A stretch of DNA of 64,000 nucleotides from Arthrobacter mobilis (GTDB taxonomy: Bacteria; Actinomycetota; Actinomycetes; Actinomycetales; Micrococcaceae), in assembly GCF_012395835.1 (NCBI RefSeq), contig NZ_JAAZSQ010000001.1, forward strand, positions 346,243-410,242, given 5' to 3'. The position numbers and the translations under genes were made by a program. The notes beneath the pieces are model-generated. The model was given only the letters and a program-made list of their open reading frames with translations, ran no database searches and was not told the origin of the DNA. Numbering within the stretch: position 1 is the stretch's first letter; each line of letters begins with the position of its first letter. Below, piece after piece: positions 1 through 8,276 of this stretch.

Positions 1-651
1 GTCCACGCTGAGCACCGAGATGCTGTCCGGGCGCAGGCCCACGCGGTTGGACCCGGCGTCGCCGCCCATCAGCAGGAAGTTGTACCTGCCGTCGGCCGGG
101 TCGAAGGCCGGCCCGGAGGCGAAGATGCTGCCCAGGGCCCCGCGGCCGACATTGAGCAGGTAGGCCGCATAGCCGAGGCTGCCGGAGGTGGCCAGCATCA
201 GCAGTGCGAGGCAGGCTCCCACGATGGGCCGCATGCCCGGGGCCAGCAGGCTGGGGCGGATGATCCGCAGGGTGTTCAGGAACAGCAGGGCCCAGAACAG
301 GGCCAGGGCCAGCAGGAGCACCATCAGCAGCAGCGAGCCCCAGGGGTTGGTGGCGATCCCCACCAGGACGGGCCAGTCCACCAGCGCCACCACGGCGGCC
401 GCCAGGGCCAGGGCCCAGACCGCGAAGGTCACGCGCAGCGCCCGGCGCCCCAGCCGGCGGTCGCCGGCCACCAGCTGGGCGCTGCCGGGAACGAAGAGGG
501 TCAGCAGCAGCAGCAAAAACGCCCGCTTGGTCCGCACCGGGGCGGAGGCACTCTGCGGATGGCGGACCGGGTCGGTCATCCCGGGGTACCCGGGCGGACC
601 GGAAGAATGACTGCCGGGACCGCGTGCCCGGACGTTCTCGCTGCCGGCCAT
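1..651 (-). CDS. LCP-family (LytR-CpsA-Psr) cell-wall ligase, N-terminal part
   Basis: The gene enters the window from the left edge, so only its first 217 codons are visible. The translation has a short polar N-terminus, then several hydrophobic stretches (about residues 40-60, 75-100, 108-130 and 145-165), then the motif NFLLMGGDAGSNRVGLRPD, followed by SISVLSVD. This is the start of the LytR_cpsA_psr catalytic domain, with its conserved Arg and Asp. LCP proteins transfer undecaprenyl-linked glycopolymers onto peptidoglycan at the outer membrane face. The ATG at 651 begins 3 bases past the purE stop, so the gene is the last member of a purK-purE-LCP run. An in-frame ATG at 579 is an alternative start. 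The pairing with purE/purK is familiar from Micrococcaceae and mycobacteria. Family assignment is firm; the transferred polymer cannot be told. Confidence 0.88.
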   Translation of the reverse strand, partial: MAGSENVRARGPGSHSSGPPGYPGMTDPVRHPQSASAPVRTKRAFLLLLLTLFVPGSAQLVAGDRRLGRRALRVTFAVWALALAAAVVALVDWPVLVGIATNPWGSLLLMVLLLALALFWALLFLNTLRIIRPSLLAPGMRPIVGACLALLMLATSGSLGYAAYLLNVGRGALGSIFASGPAFDPADGRYNFLLMGGDAGSNRVGLRPDSISVLSVD

Positions 652-654
652 CGC

Positions 655-1176
655 TCAGGCCCCGCCGGCTGCCCGGCTGCGCAGGGCGGCGCCCTTGTCG
701 TAGGCGCTCTGCCGCAGCGTGCCGGCGAATTCGAGCAGCTGCCGCTGCAGGCGCGCGGCCAGCTCGTCGGTGCCCGAGGCGAGCATCCGCACGGCCAGCA
801 GCCCGGCATTCCGGGCGCCGGCGATCGACACCGTGGCCACCGGCACGCCGGCGGGCATCTGCACGATGGAGAGCAGGGAGTCCATGCCGTCCAGGGTCTT
901 CAGCGGCACCGGGACGCCGATCACCGGCAGCGGGGTGACGGAGGCGAGCATACCGGGCAGGTGGGCGGCACCGCCGGCGCCGGCGATGATCGCCCGCAGT
1001 CCGCGGCCGTGCGCTTCCTTGCCGTAGCGGATCATGTCTTCGGGCATCCGGTGGGCGGAGACGACGTCCGCCTCGTAGGGGACGCCGAATTCGGCCAGGG
1101 CCTGGGCTGCGGCCTCCATGACCGGCCAGTCCGAATCCGAGCCCATGACGACGCCGATGAGTGGCTGGCTGCTCAT
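655..1176 (-). CDS. purE: PurE, N5-carboxyaminoimidazole ribonucleotide mutase (class I)
   Basis: PurE moves the carboxylate of N5-CAIR to C4, giving CAIR in de novo purine synthesis; it works in the cytoplasm as an octamer. The 173-residue product has the class I signature GSDSDW at residues 12-17, SAHRMP near 40-45 (catalytic His), and GGAAHLPGM, which binds the substrate phosphate. The ATG overlaps the purK stop in ATGA (1173-1176), so the two are translationally coupled in the order purK-purE. The length matches the family (160-175 residues). The C-terminal tail is Ala/Arg-rich and probably disordered. Confidence 0.98.
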   Translation of the reverse strand: MSSQPLIGVVMGSDSDWPVMEAAAQALAEFGVPYEADVVSAHRMPEDMIRYGKEAHGRGLRAIIAGAGGAAHLPGMLASVTPLPVIGVPVPLKTLDGMDSLLSIVQMPAGVPVATVSIAGARNAGLLAVRMLASGTDELAARLQRQLLEFAGTLRQSAYDKGAALRSRAAGGA

Positions 1177-2348
1177 TGCTGCTGTCCTTCCAAGGGGTCG
1201 GCCCCGTCGCGGATGATGGCGGCCACACGGCCCGCGCGCCGGCGCAGGTCCTCGACGTCCCCGGGGTCGCGGCCGACCAGGTTGACGTGGCCGATCTTGC
1301 GGCCCGGGCGCACGGACTTGCCGTAGCCGTGCAGCTTCGCCCCCGGTTCCGCCGCCAGTGCGCGCGGATAGGCGCTGAACAGATCGGTGTTGGCCCCGCC
1401 GAGGTAGTTCTTCATGACGACGGCGCCTCCGAGCACGGAGGTATCACCCAGCGGCAGGTCCAGGACCGCGCGCAGGTGCTGCTCGAACTGGCTGGTGACG
1501 CAGCCGTCCATGGTCCAGTGGCCGGTGTTGTGCGGACGCATGGCCAGTTCGTTGACCACAAAACCTTCGCCGTGGCCGGGGGTCTCGAACAGTTCGGCGG
1601 CCATGACGCCGGTGACGCCGAGTTCCTCGGCCAGCCGCAGCGCGGCACCTTGGGCCGCCGCGGCCACCTCCGCCGGCAGGCCCTGGGCCGGGGCGATGAC
1701 TTCATCGCAGACGCCGTTGACCTGGATGGTGTGCACCACCGGCCACGCCTTGGCCTCGCCGGAGGGCCGGCGCGCGACCAGGGCGGAAAGCTCGCGGCTG
1801 AACTCGACCTTGTCCTCGGCCAGCAGCGGGGAGCCGGTGAACCAGTCGGCGGCAGCGGCGGCGGCAGCGGCATCGCCGATCACGCGCACGCCTTTGCCGT
1901 CATAGCCGCCGCGCGGGGTCTTCAGGACCACGGGCCAGCCGATCTTGTCCCCGAAGGCGATAAGTTCATCGACCGTGGACACCGCTGCCCATTCGGGGTT
2001 GGGCAGCCCGAGCCGCTCGACCGCGGCGCGCATCTGCAGCTTGTCCTGGGCATAGACCAGGGCGCCCGGATGCGGCTGGACATTGACGCCCTCGCCGACC
2101 AGCGTGTGCAGGTGCGCGGTGGGCACATGTTCGTGGTCGAAGGTCATCACGTCCAACCCCTCGGCGAACGCCCGGAGGGTGGATAAATCGCGGTAGTCGC
2201 CCACCGGGGCATGGGCCACGGCCTTCACCGCCGAGACGTCGGACGCCTCGGCCAGGACGCGGAGTTCGAAACCTAGGGCGACGGCGCACGGGGCCATCAT
2301 GCGGGCAAGCTGGCCGCCGCCAACAACGCCGATTACTGGAAAAGTCAC
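1173..2348 (-). CDS. purK: PurK, N5-carboxyaminoimidazole ribonucleotide synthase
   Basis: PurK is an ATP-grasp enzyme that makes N5-CAIR from AIR, bicarbonate and ATP, the substrate of PurE encoded just after it. The 391-residue product opens with [10 protein letters not shown] (residues 9-18, nucleotide-binding loop of the N-terminal domain). It continues with FDHEHVP, the ATP-grasp loop [11 protein letters not shown], and the signature [14 protein letters not shown] near residue 270. The reading frame stays open far upstream to 3053, but homology begins only at the GTG at 2348, so that start is chosen. The 3' end overlaps purE by 4 bases. Confidence 0.96.
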   Translation of the reverse strand: MTFPVIGVVGGGQLARMMAPCAVALGFELRVLAEASDVSAVKAVAHAPVGDYRDLSTLRAFAEGLDVMTFDHEHVPTAHLHTLVGEGVNVQPHPGALVYAQDKLQMRAAVERLGLPNPEWAAVSTVDELIAFGDKIGWPVVLKTPRGGYDGKGVRVIGDAAAAAAAADWFTGSPLLAEDKVEFSRELSALVARRPSGEAKAWPVVHTIQVNGVCDEVIAPAQGLPAEVAAAAQGAALRLAEELGVTGVMAAELFETPGHGEGFVVNELAMRPHNTGHWTMDGCVTSQFEQHLRAVLDLPLGDTSVLGGAVVMKNYLGGANTDLFSAYPRALAAEPGAKLHGYGKSVRPGRKIGHVNLVGRDPGDVEDLRRRAGRVAAIIRDGADPLEGQQQ

Positions 2349-2582
2349 AAGGTCAAGGTTACCCAACGCACCGGCCGGCCGCCGGACGGTGCCCGCCGGC
2401 GCGGTCCTGGGGAGGGCGCGCAGCGGGGCGGCCGGGCGAACTCCCAGCTGCGGAACATACAATGGGCTCCTGACCCGCGAAAACACCGCGCCCGCCCTGC
2501 TTCCGGGCGCCGGTGGATGCACCGAGGCACCCCTCGGCGGACAGCGCGGGGCCTTCCGGCCGAGAAAGGGAATCCCGGGTTT

Positions 2583-3098
2583 ATGAGCACAACGATCACC
2601 CAGCGCATCCAGGGGCTGATCTCCCTGTTCTGGCGGGAGGTGGCAAAGTTCGGGACTGTCGGCGGCGTCGCCTTCATCATCGACAACGGACTCTACTGGT
2701 GGCTGATCAACGGCCCGATGGCGCAGAGCGAGGTCAAGGCCCGGCTCGTCTCGGCCAGCGTGGCTACGCTCTTTTCCTGGGTCGCCAACCGGTACTGGAC
2801 GTTCCGGCACCGGCGCCAGCCGAATCCCGTGCGCGAGCTGGCCATGTTCATCGTGATCAATATCATCGGCATGTTCATCGCCGCCGGCTGTGTCTGGATC
2901 GCCAAATACGCACTGGACCTCACCGACCGGCCGGCTCTGCTGGCCGCCGGGATCTTCGGCACCGTGCTGGCCACCGTGGTGCGCTTCGTCGCCTACCGCT
3001 TCTGGGTCTTCAACGCCGAGCTCGATGCCGAGCCGGAGTTCGCGCACGACCACGAGATCTTCGAGCCCTCAGCGGACCCGGCCCGGACCGGGCGGTAA
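2583..3098 (+). CDS. GtrA-family membrane protein
   Basis: Four-helix integral membrane protein of the GtrA/DPMS family (171 residues). Hallmarks are FGTVGGVAFIIDNGLYWWL in helix 1, SVATLFSWVANRYWTFRHRR after helix 2, and RFVAYRFWVF in helix 4. GtrA proteins are linked with polyprenyl-phosphate-sugar flipping or with decorating cell-surface glycans. In this locus, beside LCP and a membrane glycosyltransferase, a role in cell-wall polysaccharide assembly is a fair inference. The ATG at 2583 follows AAAGGGA at about 10 bases; upstream in-frame Mets (2517) lack a ribosome site. The gene is divergent from purK and convergent with the next gene (9 bases apart). Confidence 0.9.
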   Translation: MSTTITQRIQGLISLFWREVAKFGTVGGVAFIIDNGLYWWLINGPMAQSEVKARLVSASVATLFSWVANRYWTFRHRRQPNPVRELAMFIVINIIGMFIAAGCVWIAKYALDLTDRPALLAAGIFGTVLATVVRFVAYRFWVFNAELDAEPEFAHDHEIFEPSADPARTGR

Positions 3099-3107
3099 CC
3101 GGAGCCG

Positions 3108-3836
3108 CTACGAAGGTTCCTGCAGCTGCGCGTTGATCCGTTCGCTCTCCAGCAGGCGCTGCGTGACGGCGACCTGCGGATGGACCAGGACCACCGTCCC
3201 GGCAACCTGCCAGGTGGCCAGCGATTCTGCCAGCACTGCCGGCCACCCGGCCCGGGCCGGCAGCAGCAGATGCCTCCGGACCTGCCCGCCGGAAGTGCCG
3301 GCGGCGGCCTCCTGCGGGAGCAGGGCGCCGAAGCTGATGGTCCCGCCGGGGTGTTCCAGCGCCGGCGCGTCCGGATCGGGCACCACGGGGTCGGCAAAAA
3401 AGTCGGCAAAAGCCCTGACCTCCGCGGCGTAGTCCAGGACCCCCGGGGGCAGTTCGCCCTCCCAGCGCAGCTGCAGGGCGCCGGGCGCTACGGCCACCAG
3501 CTGTGCCGGCGGCTGCGCGCCGGCCAGGCGGCCGGGGTCGGAGGTGACGACGACGTCGGCAGCAGCGGTGCCGAGGCCGAGCGTGGCGCCGGTCTGCCAG
3601 GTGGCCAGCGCCCAGACGATGCCCCGCCAGTGCGGTGCCATGTCCAGCTGCACCACGGTGCCGGGTCCGGCGTCGAGCTCCTCGACGAGCAGGTTCGCTG
3701 TCTTGGCCACCCAGTTGTCCAGCACCCGGCCCGAGAGCTCGACGCGTTCGGCGTCCGGGCCGTACCAGATGAGGCCGGGCGAGTGGTCCGGGCGCAGCGC
3801 GGCCAGCAATGCCTCGATGGTCCTGTTCGTCCCCAT
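3108..3836 (-). CDS. TIGR03089 family protein (truncated adenylate-forming-enzyme fold)
   Basis: 242-residue cytoplasmic protein matching the actinobacterial family I know as TIGR03089. It resembles only the N-terminal part of acyl-CoA synthetases/AMP ligases (GLIWYGPDAERVELSGRVLDNWVAKTAN near residues 22-50 can be recognised as that fold's opening). It lacks the P-loop YTSGTTG motif and the C-terminal domain, so catalysis as a ligase is unlikely. Function is unknown. It lies in the conserved LCP/purE/GtrA/whiB2 neighbourhood, as it does in other actinobacteria. The ATG at 3836 has AAGGAG six bases upstream. Confidence 0.8.
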   Translation of the reverse strand: MGTNRTIEALLAALRPDHSPGLIWYGPDAERVELSGRVLDNWVAKTANLLVEELDAGPGTVVQLDMAPHWRGIVWALATWQTGATLGLGTAAADVVVTSDPGRLAGAQPPAQLVAVAPGALQLRWEGELPPGVLDYAAEVRAFADFFADPVVPDPDAPALEHPGGTISFGALLPQEAAAGTSGGQVRRHLLLPARAGWPAVLAESLATWQVAGTVVLVHPQVAVTQRLLESERINAQLQEPS

Positions 3837-3924
3837 GGATGCTCCTTCGCGCTGGTGCCCGGTCCGGTCCCGGGCGTGGCGTGCTGCCGGTTCTGCTGTC
3901 CGACTCTATAGGATGACGCCCCGC

Positions 3925-3954
3925 TTGACTTCGGCGGTATTACACCAATGTAAT
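3925..3954 (+). promoter_or_regulatory. Likely whiB2 promoter with inverted repeat over the -10
   Basis: TTGACT at 3925-3930 and TGTAAT at 3949-3954 are separated by 18 bases, a good vegetative promoter facing whiB2. The -10 is half of a perfect inverted repeat, ATTACA-CCAA-TGTAAT (3939-3954), which could be an operator. A transcript starting near 3961 would carry a leader of about 245 nt before the whiB2 ATG. This accounts for the 370-base gap between TIGR03089 and whiB2. I see no riboswitch or small gene in the rest of the gap. Confidence 0.55.
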
Positions 3955-4206
3955 TAGGGTTATCGGACGCGTGACTGCAAATGTTCCCGACCCGCCTTGG
4001 ACGGCAGGTTCCGCTTGGTTCGGCCATTGGCCCGGCCGCCGGTACTGCCGGCTGCCGCTGCTGCGTAAACAACGTTAGCGGCAACACGGCTGGCCCCGGG
4101 AGCACCATTGCCGTCAATAGCCGCAGATGATGTGCCGCGGCCGCAGACCGGCCGCGGCAATGTTCCCGGCGCCCGGCCGGGACATGGATACGGGGAGGGC
4201 TTGGTC

Positions 4207-4740
4207 ATGGGGCAGGCAGGGCGCAATTTTGCCCGGAATCAGGATGGTCCGGAACATACCGGACAAGCTGCGGCCGGCAGCGGGGCGCGCAGCGTCCCGG
4301 CGGACTGGTTCGTGGACCCTGCGGACCCGGCGGCGGCCGAACGCTACCGCCAGAGCAGCCAGCCGTCCCTGGAGGACCAGGCCACTGCCTTCCTGGCCGC
4401 GCACGAGGCACTGACCGGCGAGCCGGAGCCCGGCGACGGTCCGGACGAGGTCCTGCCGGCCGCCGGACGGACCTGGGAGCAGGCGGTCTGGATCGGGCTG
4501 CCCGGACTGCCGGAAGAGGGGGAGCTCGGCTGGCAGGCGGATGCGCTGTGCGCGCAGACGGACCCCGAGGCGTTCTTCCCCGAAAAGGGCGGTTCAACCC
4601 GGGATGCTAAAAAGGTGTGCAGCGCCTGCACTGTCCGAGCACAGTGCCTCGAGTACGCCCTGGCCAATGACGAGCGCTTTGGGATCTGGGGCGGGCTGTC
4701 GGAGCGTGAGCGCCGCCGCCTACGGAAAAGAGCACTCTGA
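4207..4740 (+). CDS. whiB2: WhiB-family iron-sulfur transcription regulator (WhiB2/WhmD type)
   Basis: 177-residue WhiB protein. Cysteines 115, 138, 141 and 147 form the family pattern C-X22-C-X2-C-X5-C that holds a [4Fe-4S] cluster. After the cluster come GIWGGLSERERRRLRK, the G(V/I)WGG turn and the basic DNA-binding tail. The WhiB2 orthologue controls septation and cell division in mycobacteria and sporulation septation in Streptomyces; its place in the purE/GtrA/manB neighbourhood is conserved, which is why I call WhiB2. The N-terminal 100 residues are Ala/Pro/acidic-rich, longer than in most WhiB proteins. The ATG at 4207 follows GGGAGGG by 8 bases; upstream in-frame starts lack such a site. 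The stop overlaps the probable start of the next gene. Confidence 0.93.
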   Translation: MGQAGRNFARNQDGPEHTGQAAAGSGARSVPADWFVDPADPAAAERYRQSSQPSLEDQATAFLAAHEALTGEPEPGDGPDEVLPAAGRTWEQAVWIGLPGLPEEGELGWQADALCAQTDPEAFFPEKGGSTRDAKKVCSACTVRAQCLEYALANDERFGIWGGLSERERRRLRKRAL

Positions 4741-7700
4741 TTCACCAGCAAGTCCGTGTTACGGCCGTTGTGGTAGCCCACAACGGCGCCGACTACCTGC
4801 CCGCGACGCTGGCTGCGCTGAGGGCGCAGACCCGTCCGGCGGATGTCCATATCGGCGTGGATACCGGCTCGGCGGACAGTTCGGCTGCCCTGCTCCAGCT
4901 GGGGCTGCCCGCGGGCAGCACGGTGGTTGCCGCACCGGATGGTGCAGGCTTCGGCGCGGCCGTGGCCGCCGGCCTGGCCGGCACCGGGCCGGATCCTGCC
5001 GGACCGGATCCTGCTGCGCAGGGTCCGGCCGGGGCAGCGGACCAGCCCGGGGCCGGCACGCCGGCGGGCGTCCAGGACTGGATCTGGCTGCTGCACGATG
5101 ACTCGGCCCCGGAACCCGATGCGCTCGAGGAACTGCTCCTGGCAGTGGAGACCGCGCCGTCGGTGACCATTGCCGGATGCAAACAGGTGGACTGGAACAA
5201 TCCGAGCAAGCTCGTGGATGTCGGCCTGACCGTCAGCCGGGGCGCCGAGCGCCTGACCCTGATCGATCTGGACGAGGTGGACCAGGGGCAGTACGACGGC
5301 CGCAGCGACTTCTTCGCCGTCAACTCCGCCGGCATGCTCGTGAGGCGGGATGCTTTCGACCGGCTCGGCGGCTTCGACCCGGCCCTGCCGGGGGTCGGCG
5401 ACGACGTGGACCTGTGCTGGCGCAACCGGCTCGCCGGGCACCGCGTCGTCGTGGTGCCTACCGCCACCGTCCGGCACGCCGCCGGCCGCGACGGCAGCCC
5501 TTCCTCCGCCACCGCGGCGCGCAAGTCCCAGATCCACCTGCGGCTCAAGCATGCACCGCTGTGGAAGCTCCCGCTGGTCTGGGCAGGTTCCCTCCTGGGC
5601 GGACTCGCCAGCCTGGTGCTGAGCATTGTCGCCAAGGACCCCGGGCACGGACTGCGCCAGCTGGCGGCCACCGTGACGGCCCTGCTGCGCCCCCGCCAGG
5701 TCCATGCCTCGCGCAAGCAGGCGGCAAAGACCCGCAGGACCTCCCGCAGGATCGTGCGCGCCCTGATGGTGCGCCCGCTCGATGTCTTGGCCTACCGGCG
5801 TTCGCTGCTGGAATCCCTCAACCCGGAGCACCACGCGGTGGGCGACGGAACCGGCACCGACGCCCGGGGCGGCCAGCAGCCCACCGGCGGCTCGGACGAT
5901 TTCGCCGCGCTGGCCGCTCCGGAGCGCGGCTGGCTGGGCACCGGCCCGGTGGCTGCCGCCCTGGTCCTGGCCCTGCTCGCCGTGATCGGCATGTCGGATT
6001 TCCTGGGCGTGCCCGCGCTGGCCGGGGGAGCCCTGCTGCCGGTGTCCGCAACCTTCGCCGAGGTCTGGCACAACGCCTCGGCCTGGTGGCAGAGCATCGG
6101 ATCCGGCTACCCCGGACCCAGCGATCCTTTCGGCTACCTGCTGGCGGTGCTGTCCCTGCTGGGCCTGGGCAACGGCTCCGCCGCCGTCGTCGTGCTGGCG
6201 GTGCTGGCGATGCCGCTGGCCTCCTTCGGGGCCTGGCTGGCCGCCGGTGCGGTCACCCAGCGGCGCGGCCTGCGGCTCTGGGCCGCCTTCTTCTGGGCGG
6301 CGCTGCCGCCGCTTCAGGTAGCCCTCGGCCAGGGGCGCCTGGGCGCGCTGATCGTGCACCTGATGGTCCCTCTGGTCCTGCTCGGGCTGCTGCGCGCCAC
6401 CGGATCCGCCATCCAGCGCACGGGCCCGGATGCGGCCGGCGACCCGGCCGAGAAGATCCACAAGCCGGGCATCAACGGCATCCCGTCCTGGACGGCTGCG
6501 GCAGCTGCGGGCCTGTGCCTGGCCGCGGTCACCGCTTCGGCGCCGGCGCTGCTGCCGGTCATCGTCCTGTTCGTGGCGGTCATCGCCCTGACCCTGGGCC
6601 GCCGCGGCTGGACCGTCTGGTGGGCGCTGGTTCCCCCGGTGGTGCTGGCGCTGCCGATGCTCACCGCTGCCGGAGGCAATCCGCGCGTGCTGCTGGCCGA
6701 CCCGGGCGTGCCGCTGGCCTTCGAGGCCGCGCCGCCGTGGCAGCAGCTGATGGGCTTCCCGGTTGCTTTCGACGCCTCCGGCGGGCTGGCGGCCTTCGGC
6801 TTGCTGGAACCGCTCGGCAACGGGCCGTGGGCTCTGGTCTTCGCGCTGCTGACCGCGGTACCGGTGCTGCTGCTGGCAGCAGCGGCACTGTTCCTGCAGG
6901 GCCGCGGAGCGGCGCTGGCCAGGATCGCCTGGCTGGGCGCGCTGATTACCCTTGGAGCCGGCTGGCTGGCCGGGCACATCGCCACCGCCGTGGCCCCGGG
7001 CGCGGTCGTGACCCCGTTCCCCGGACCGTTCGTCTCGCTGGCCCTGTTCCTGCTGGTCCTGGCCGGCCTGGTCGCGGCCGACCGGGTCCTGCCGGCGCTG
7101 GCCGCGCCCGGCCGCAAAGCGCCGGGGGAGGCCGGCCGGGTCCTGCCGGTTGCTGCCGGCGCCATCGTCGTCCTGCTGGCTGCCGGCCCGGCAGTGAACC
7201 TGGCCCAGTGGTTCCTGCCCCAGGTCGCCGGCTACGCCGCGGCCGGCCAGGACGGCAGCGGGAGCACACCGCGGCCGCTGGCCGACTTCGGCACCCGGAT
7301 GCTGATCTATCCCAGCGAGGTGCGGACCCTGCCGGCCACGGCGGCGGACCGCGGCAACGGCCAGGAGCAGACCCGCTCGCTGGTGATGGACTCGGACGGG
7401 TCGGGAGCGGTGACCGCAGCGGTCATGCACGGCTCCGGAACCACCTTGGACCAGCTGTCGGCGCTGTATGCGGCCCGGACCCTGGTGGGCCCGCTGTTCG
7501 ACGCCGCCGTCGCCGAGGGCGACGGCGCCGCCGCCGCGGTCCGGGACTCGGTGGCCGTCATCGTGGCGGGCACCGGGGTGGATCCCCGGCCGGAACTGAC
7601 CCGGCTGGGCGTCGGGTTCGTCGTCGTCCGCGGTACCGGAACCGCCGCCGAGGTGCTGGCACGGCAGATCGATGCGGTGCCCGGGCTGGCACCGGTCGGC

Positions 7701-8276
7701 CCGACCGACGCCGGCTGGCTGTGGCGGGTGGTCCCCGAACAGTCCGGCGGGGAGGGTTCCGCCGGCCCGGTCAACGGCCGGGTCAACCTGTTCGACCACG
7801 AGGGGAACGTGCTGCAGGGCCTGCCCTCCGGGCGGCTTGAGGCCGGCGGGACGATTCCGGCCGGCAATGACGGCAGGATCCTGGCCCTGGCGGAGCGGGC
7901 CGATGCCGGCTGGCAGGCCACCCTGGACGGTGAGCGGCTCGAAGCCACGGACGCCGGCTGGTTCCAGGCCTTCAAGGTGCCGGCCGCCGGCGGGGACGTG
8001 CGGGTCAGCTACTACAATCCGTGGGCCGTGTGGATCGGGCTGGTGCAGGTGATCGCGATCACCCTGACGTTGCTGCTGGCCATCCCGATTCCCTCCCGCC
8101 GCCGCTTCACCCCGCGGCGGTTGGACCACATCCGGACCACCGGTCTGGACAGCAGCGCGGACGAACTCCAGCTTGCCGCCCATGAAATCGACCGGGATGA
8201 AGCCGGCCGCCGCACCGGCGGCGGCCCGGCCGATGCGCCGGTACTGGCTTCGGCCGGGAAGGAAGCGCAGCCATGA
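4737..8276 (+). CDS. Large membrane-bound family 2 glycosyltransferase
   Basis: About 1,179 residues. The N-terminal 260 residues are a GT-A domain: VTAVVVAHNG (first strand), VDTGSADSS, WLLHDDSAPEPDALE (DxD-like metal site near residue 120) and DDVDLCWR (acceptor/base motif near 220). After it come a basic linker, more than ten hydrophobic segments between about 270 and 800, a long extracytoplasmic region and a last helix near 1,095-1,115 followed by a basic tail. It probably adds a sugar to a lipid-linked cell-wall polymer. Start: a stop at 4707-4709 limits the frame. The only GTG (4770) would remove the first beta strand, so CTG (4737) or ATT (4740), both just after GGAAAAGAG, is more likely. 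It overlaps whiB2 at 5' and the DUF5719 gene at 3' (ATGA). Confidence 0.88.
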   Translation: MIHQQVRVTAVVVAHNGADYLPATLAALRAQTRPADVHIGVDTGSADSSAALLQLGLPAGSTVVAAPDGAGFGAAVAAGLAGTGPDPAGPDPAAQGPAGAADQPGAGTPAGVQDWIWLLHDDSAPEPDALEELLLAVETAPSVTIAGCKQVDWNNPSKLVDVGLTVSRGAERLTLIDLDEVDQGQYDGRSDFFAVNSAGMLVRRDAFDRLGGFDPALPGVGDDVDLCWRNRLAGHRVVVVPTATVRHAAGRDGSPSSATAARKSQIHLRLKHAPLWKLPLVWAGSLLGGLASLVLSIVAKDPGHGLRQLAATVTALLRPRQVHASRKQAAKTRRTSRRIVRALMVRPLDVLAYRRSLLESLNPEHHAVGDGTGTDARGGQQPTGGSDDFAALAAPERGWLGTGPVAAALVLALLAVIGMSDFLGVPALAGGALLPVSATFAEVWHNASAWWQSIGSGYPGPSDPFGYLLAVLSLLGLGNGSAAVVVLAVLAMPLASFGAWLAAGAVTQRRGLRLWAAFFWAALPPLQVALGQGRLGALIVHLMVPLVLLGLLRATGSAIQRTGPDAAGDPAEKIHKPGINGIPSWTAAAAAGLCLAAVTASAPALLPVIVLFVAVIALTLGRRGWTVWWALVPPVVLALPMLTAAGGNPRVLLADPGVPLAFEAAPPWQQLMGFPVAFDASGGLAAFGLLEPLGNGPWALVFALLTAVPVLLLAAAALFLQGRGAALARIAWLGALITLGAGWLAGHIATAVAPGAVVTPFPGPFVSLALFLLVLAGLVAADRVLPALAAPGRKAPGEAGRVLPVAAGAIVVLLAAGPAVNLAQWFLPQVAGYAAAGQDGSGSTPRPLADFGTRMLIYPSEVRTLPATAADRGNGQEQTRSLVMDSDGSGAVTAAVMHGSGTTLDQLSALYAARTLVGPLFDAAVAEGDGAAAAVRDSVAVIVAGTGVDPRPELTRLGVGFVVVRGTGTAAEVLARQIDAVPGLAPVGPTDAGWLWRVVPEQSGGEGSAGPVNGRVNLFDHEGNVLQGLPSGRLEAGGTIPAGNDGRILALAERADAGWQATLDGERLEATDAGWFQAFKVPAAGGDVRVSYYNPWAVWIGLVQVIAITLTLLLAIPIPSRRRFTPRRLDHIRTTGLDSSADELQLAAHEIDRDEAGRRTGGGPADAPVLASAGKEAQP

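Noticed and set aside
2349-3053. N-terminal extension of purK to 3053
   Set aside because: The extension is antisense to gtrA and has no similarity; purK homology starts at the GTG at 2348.
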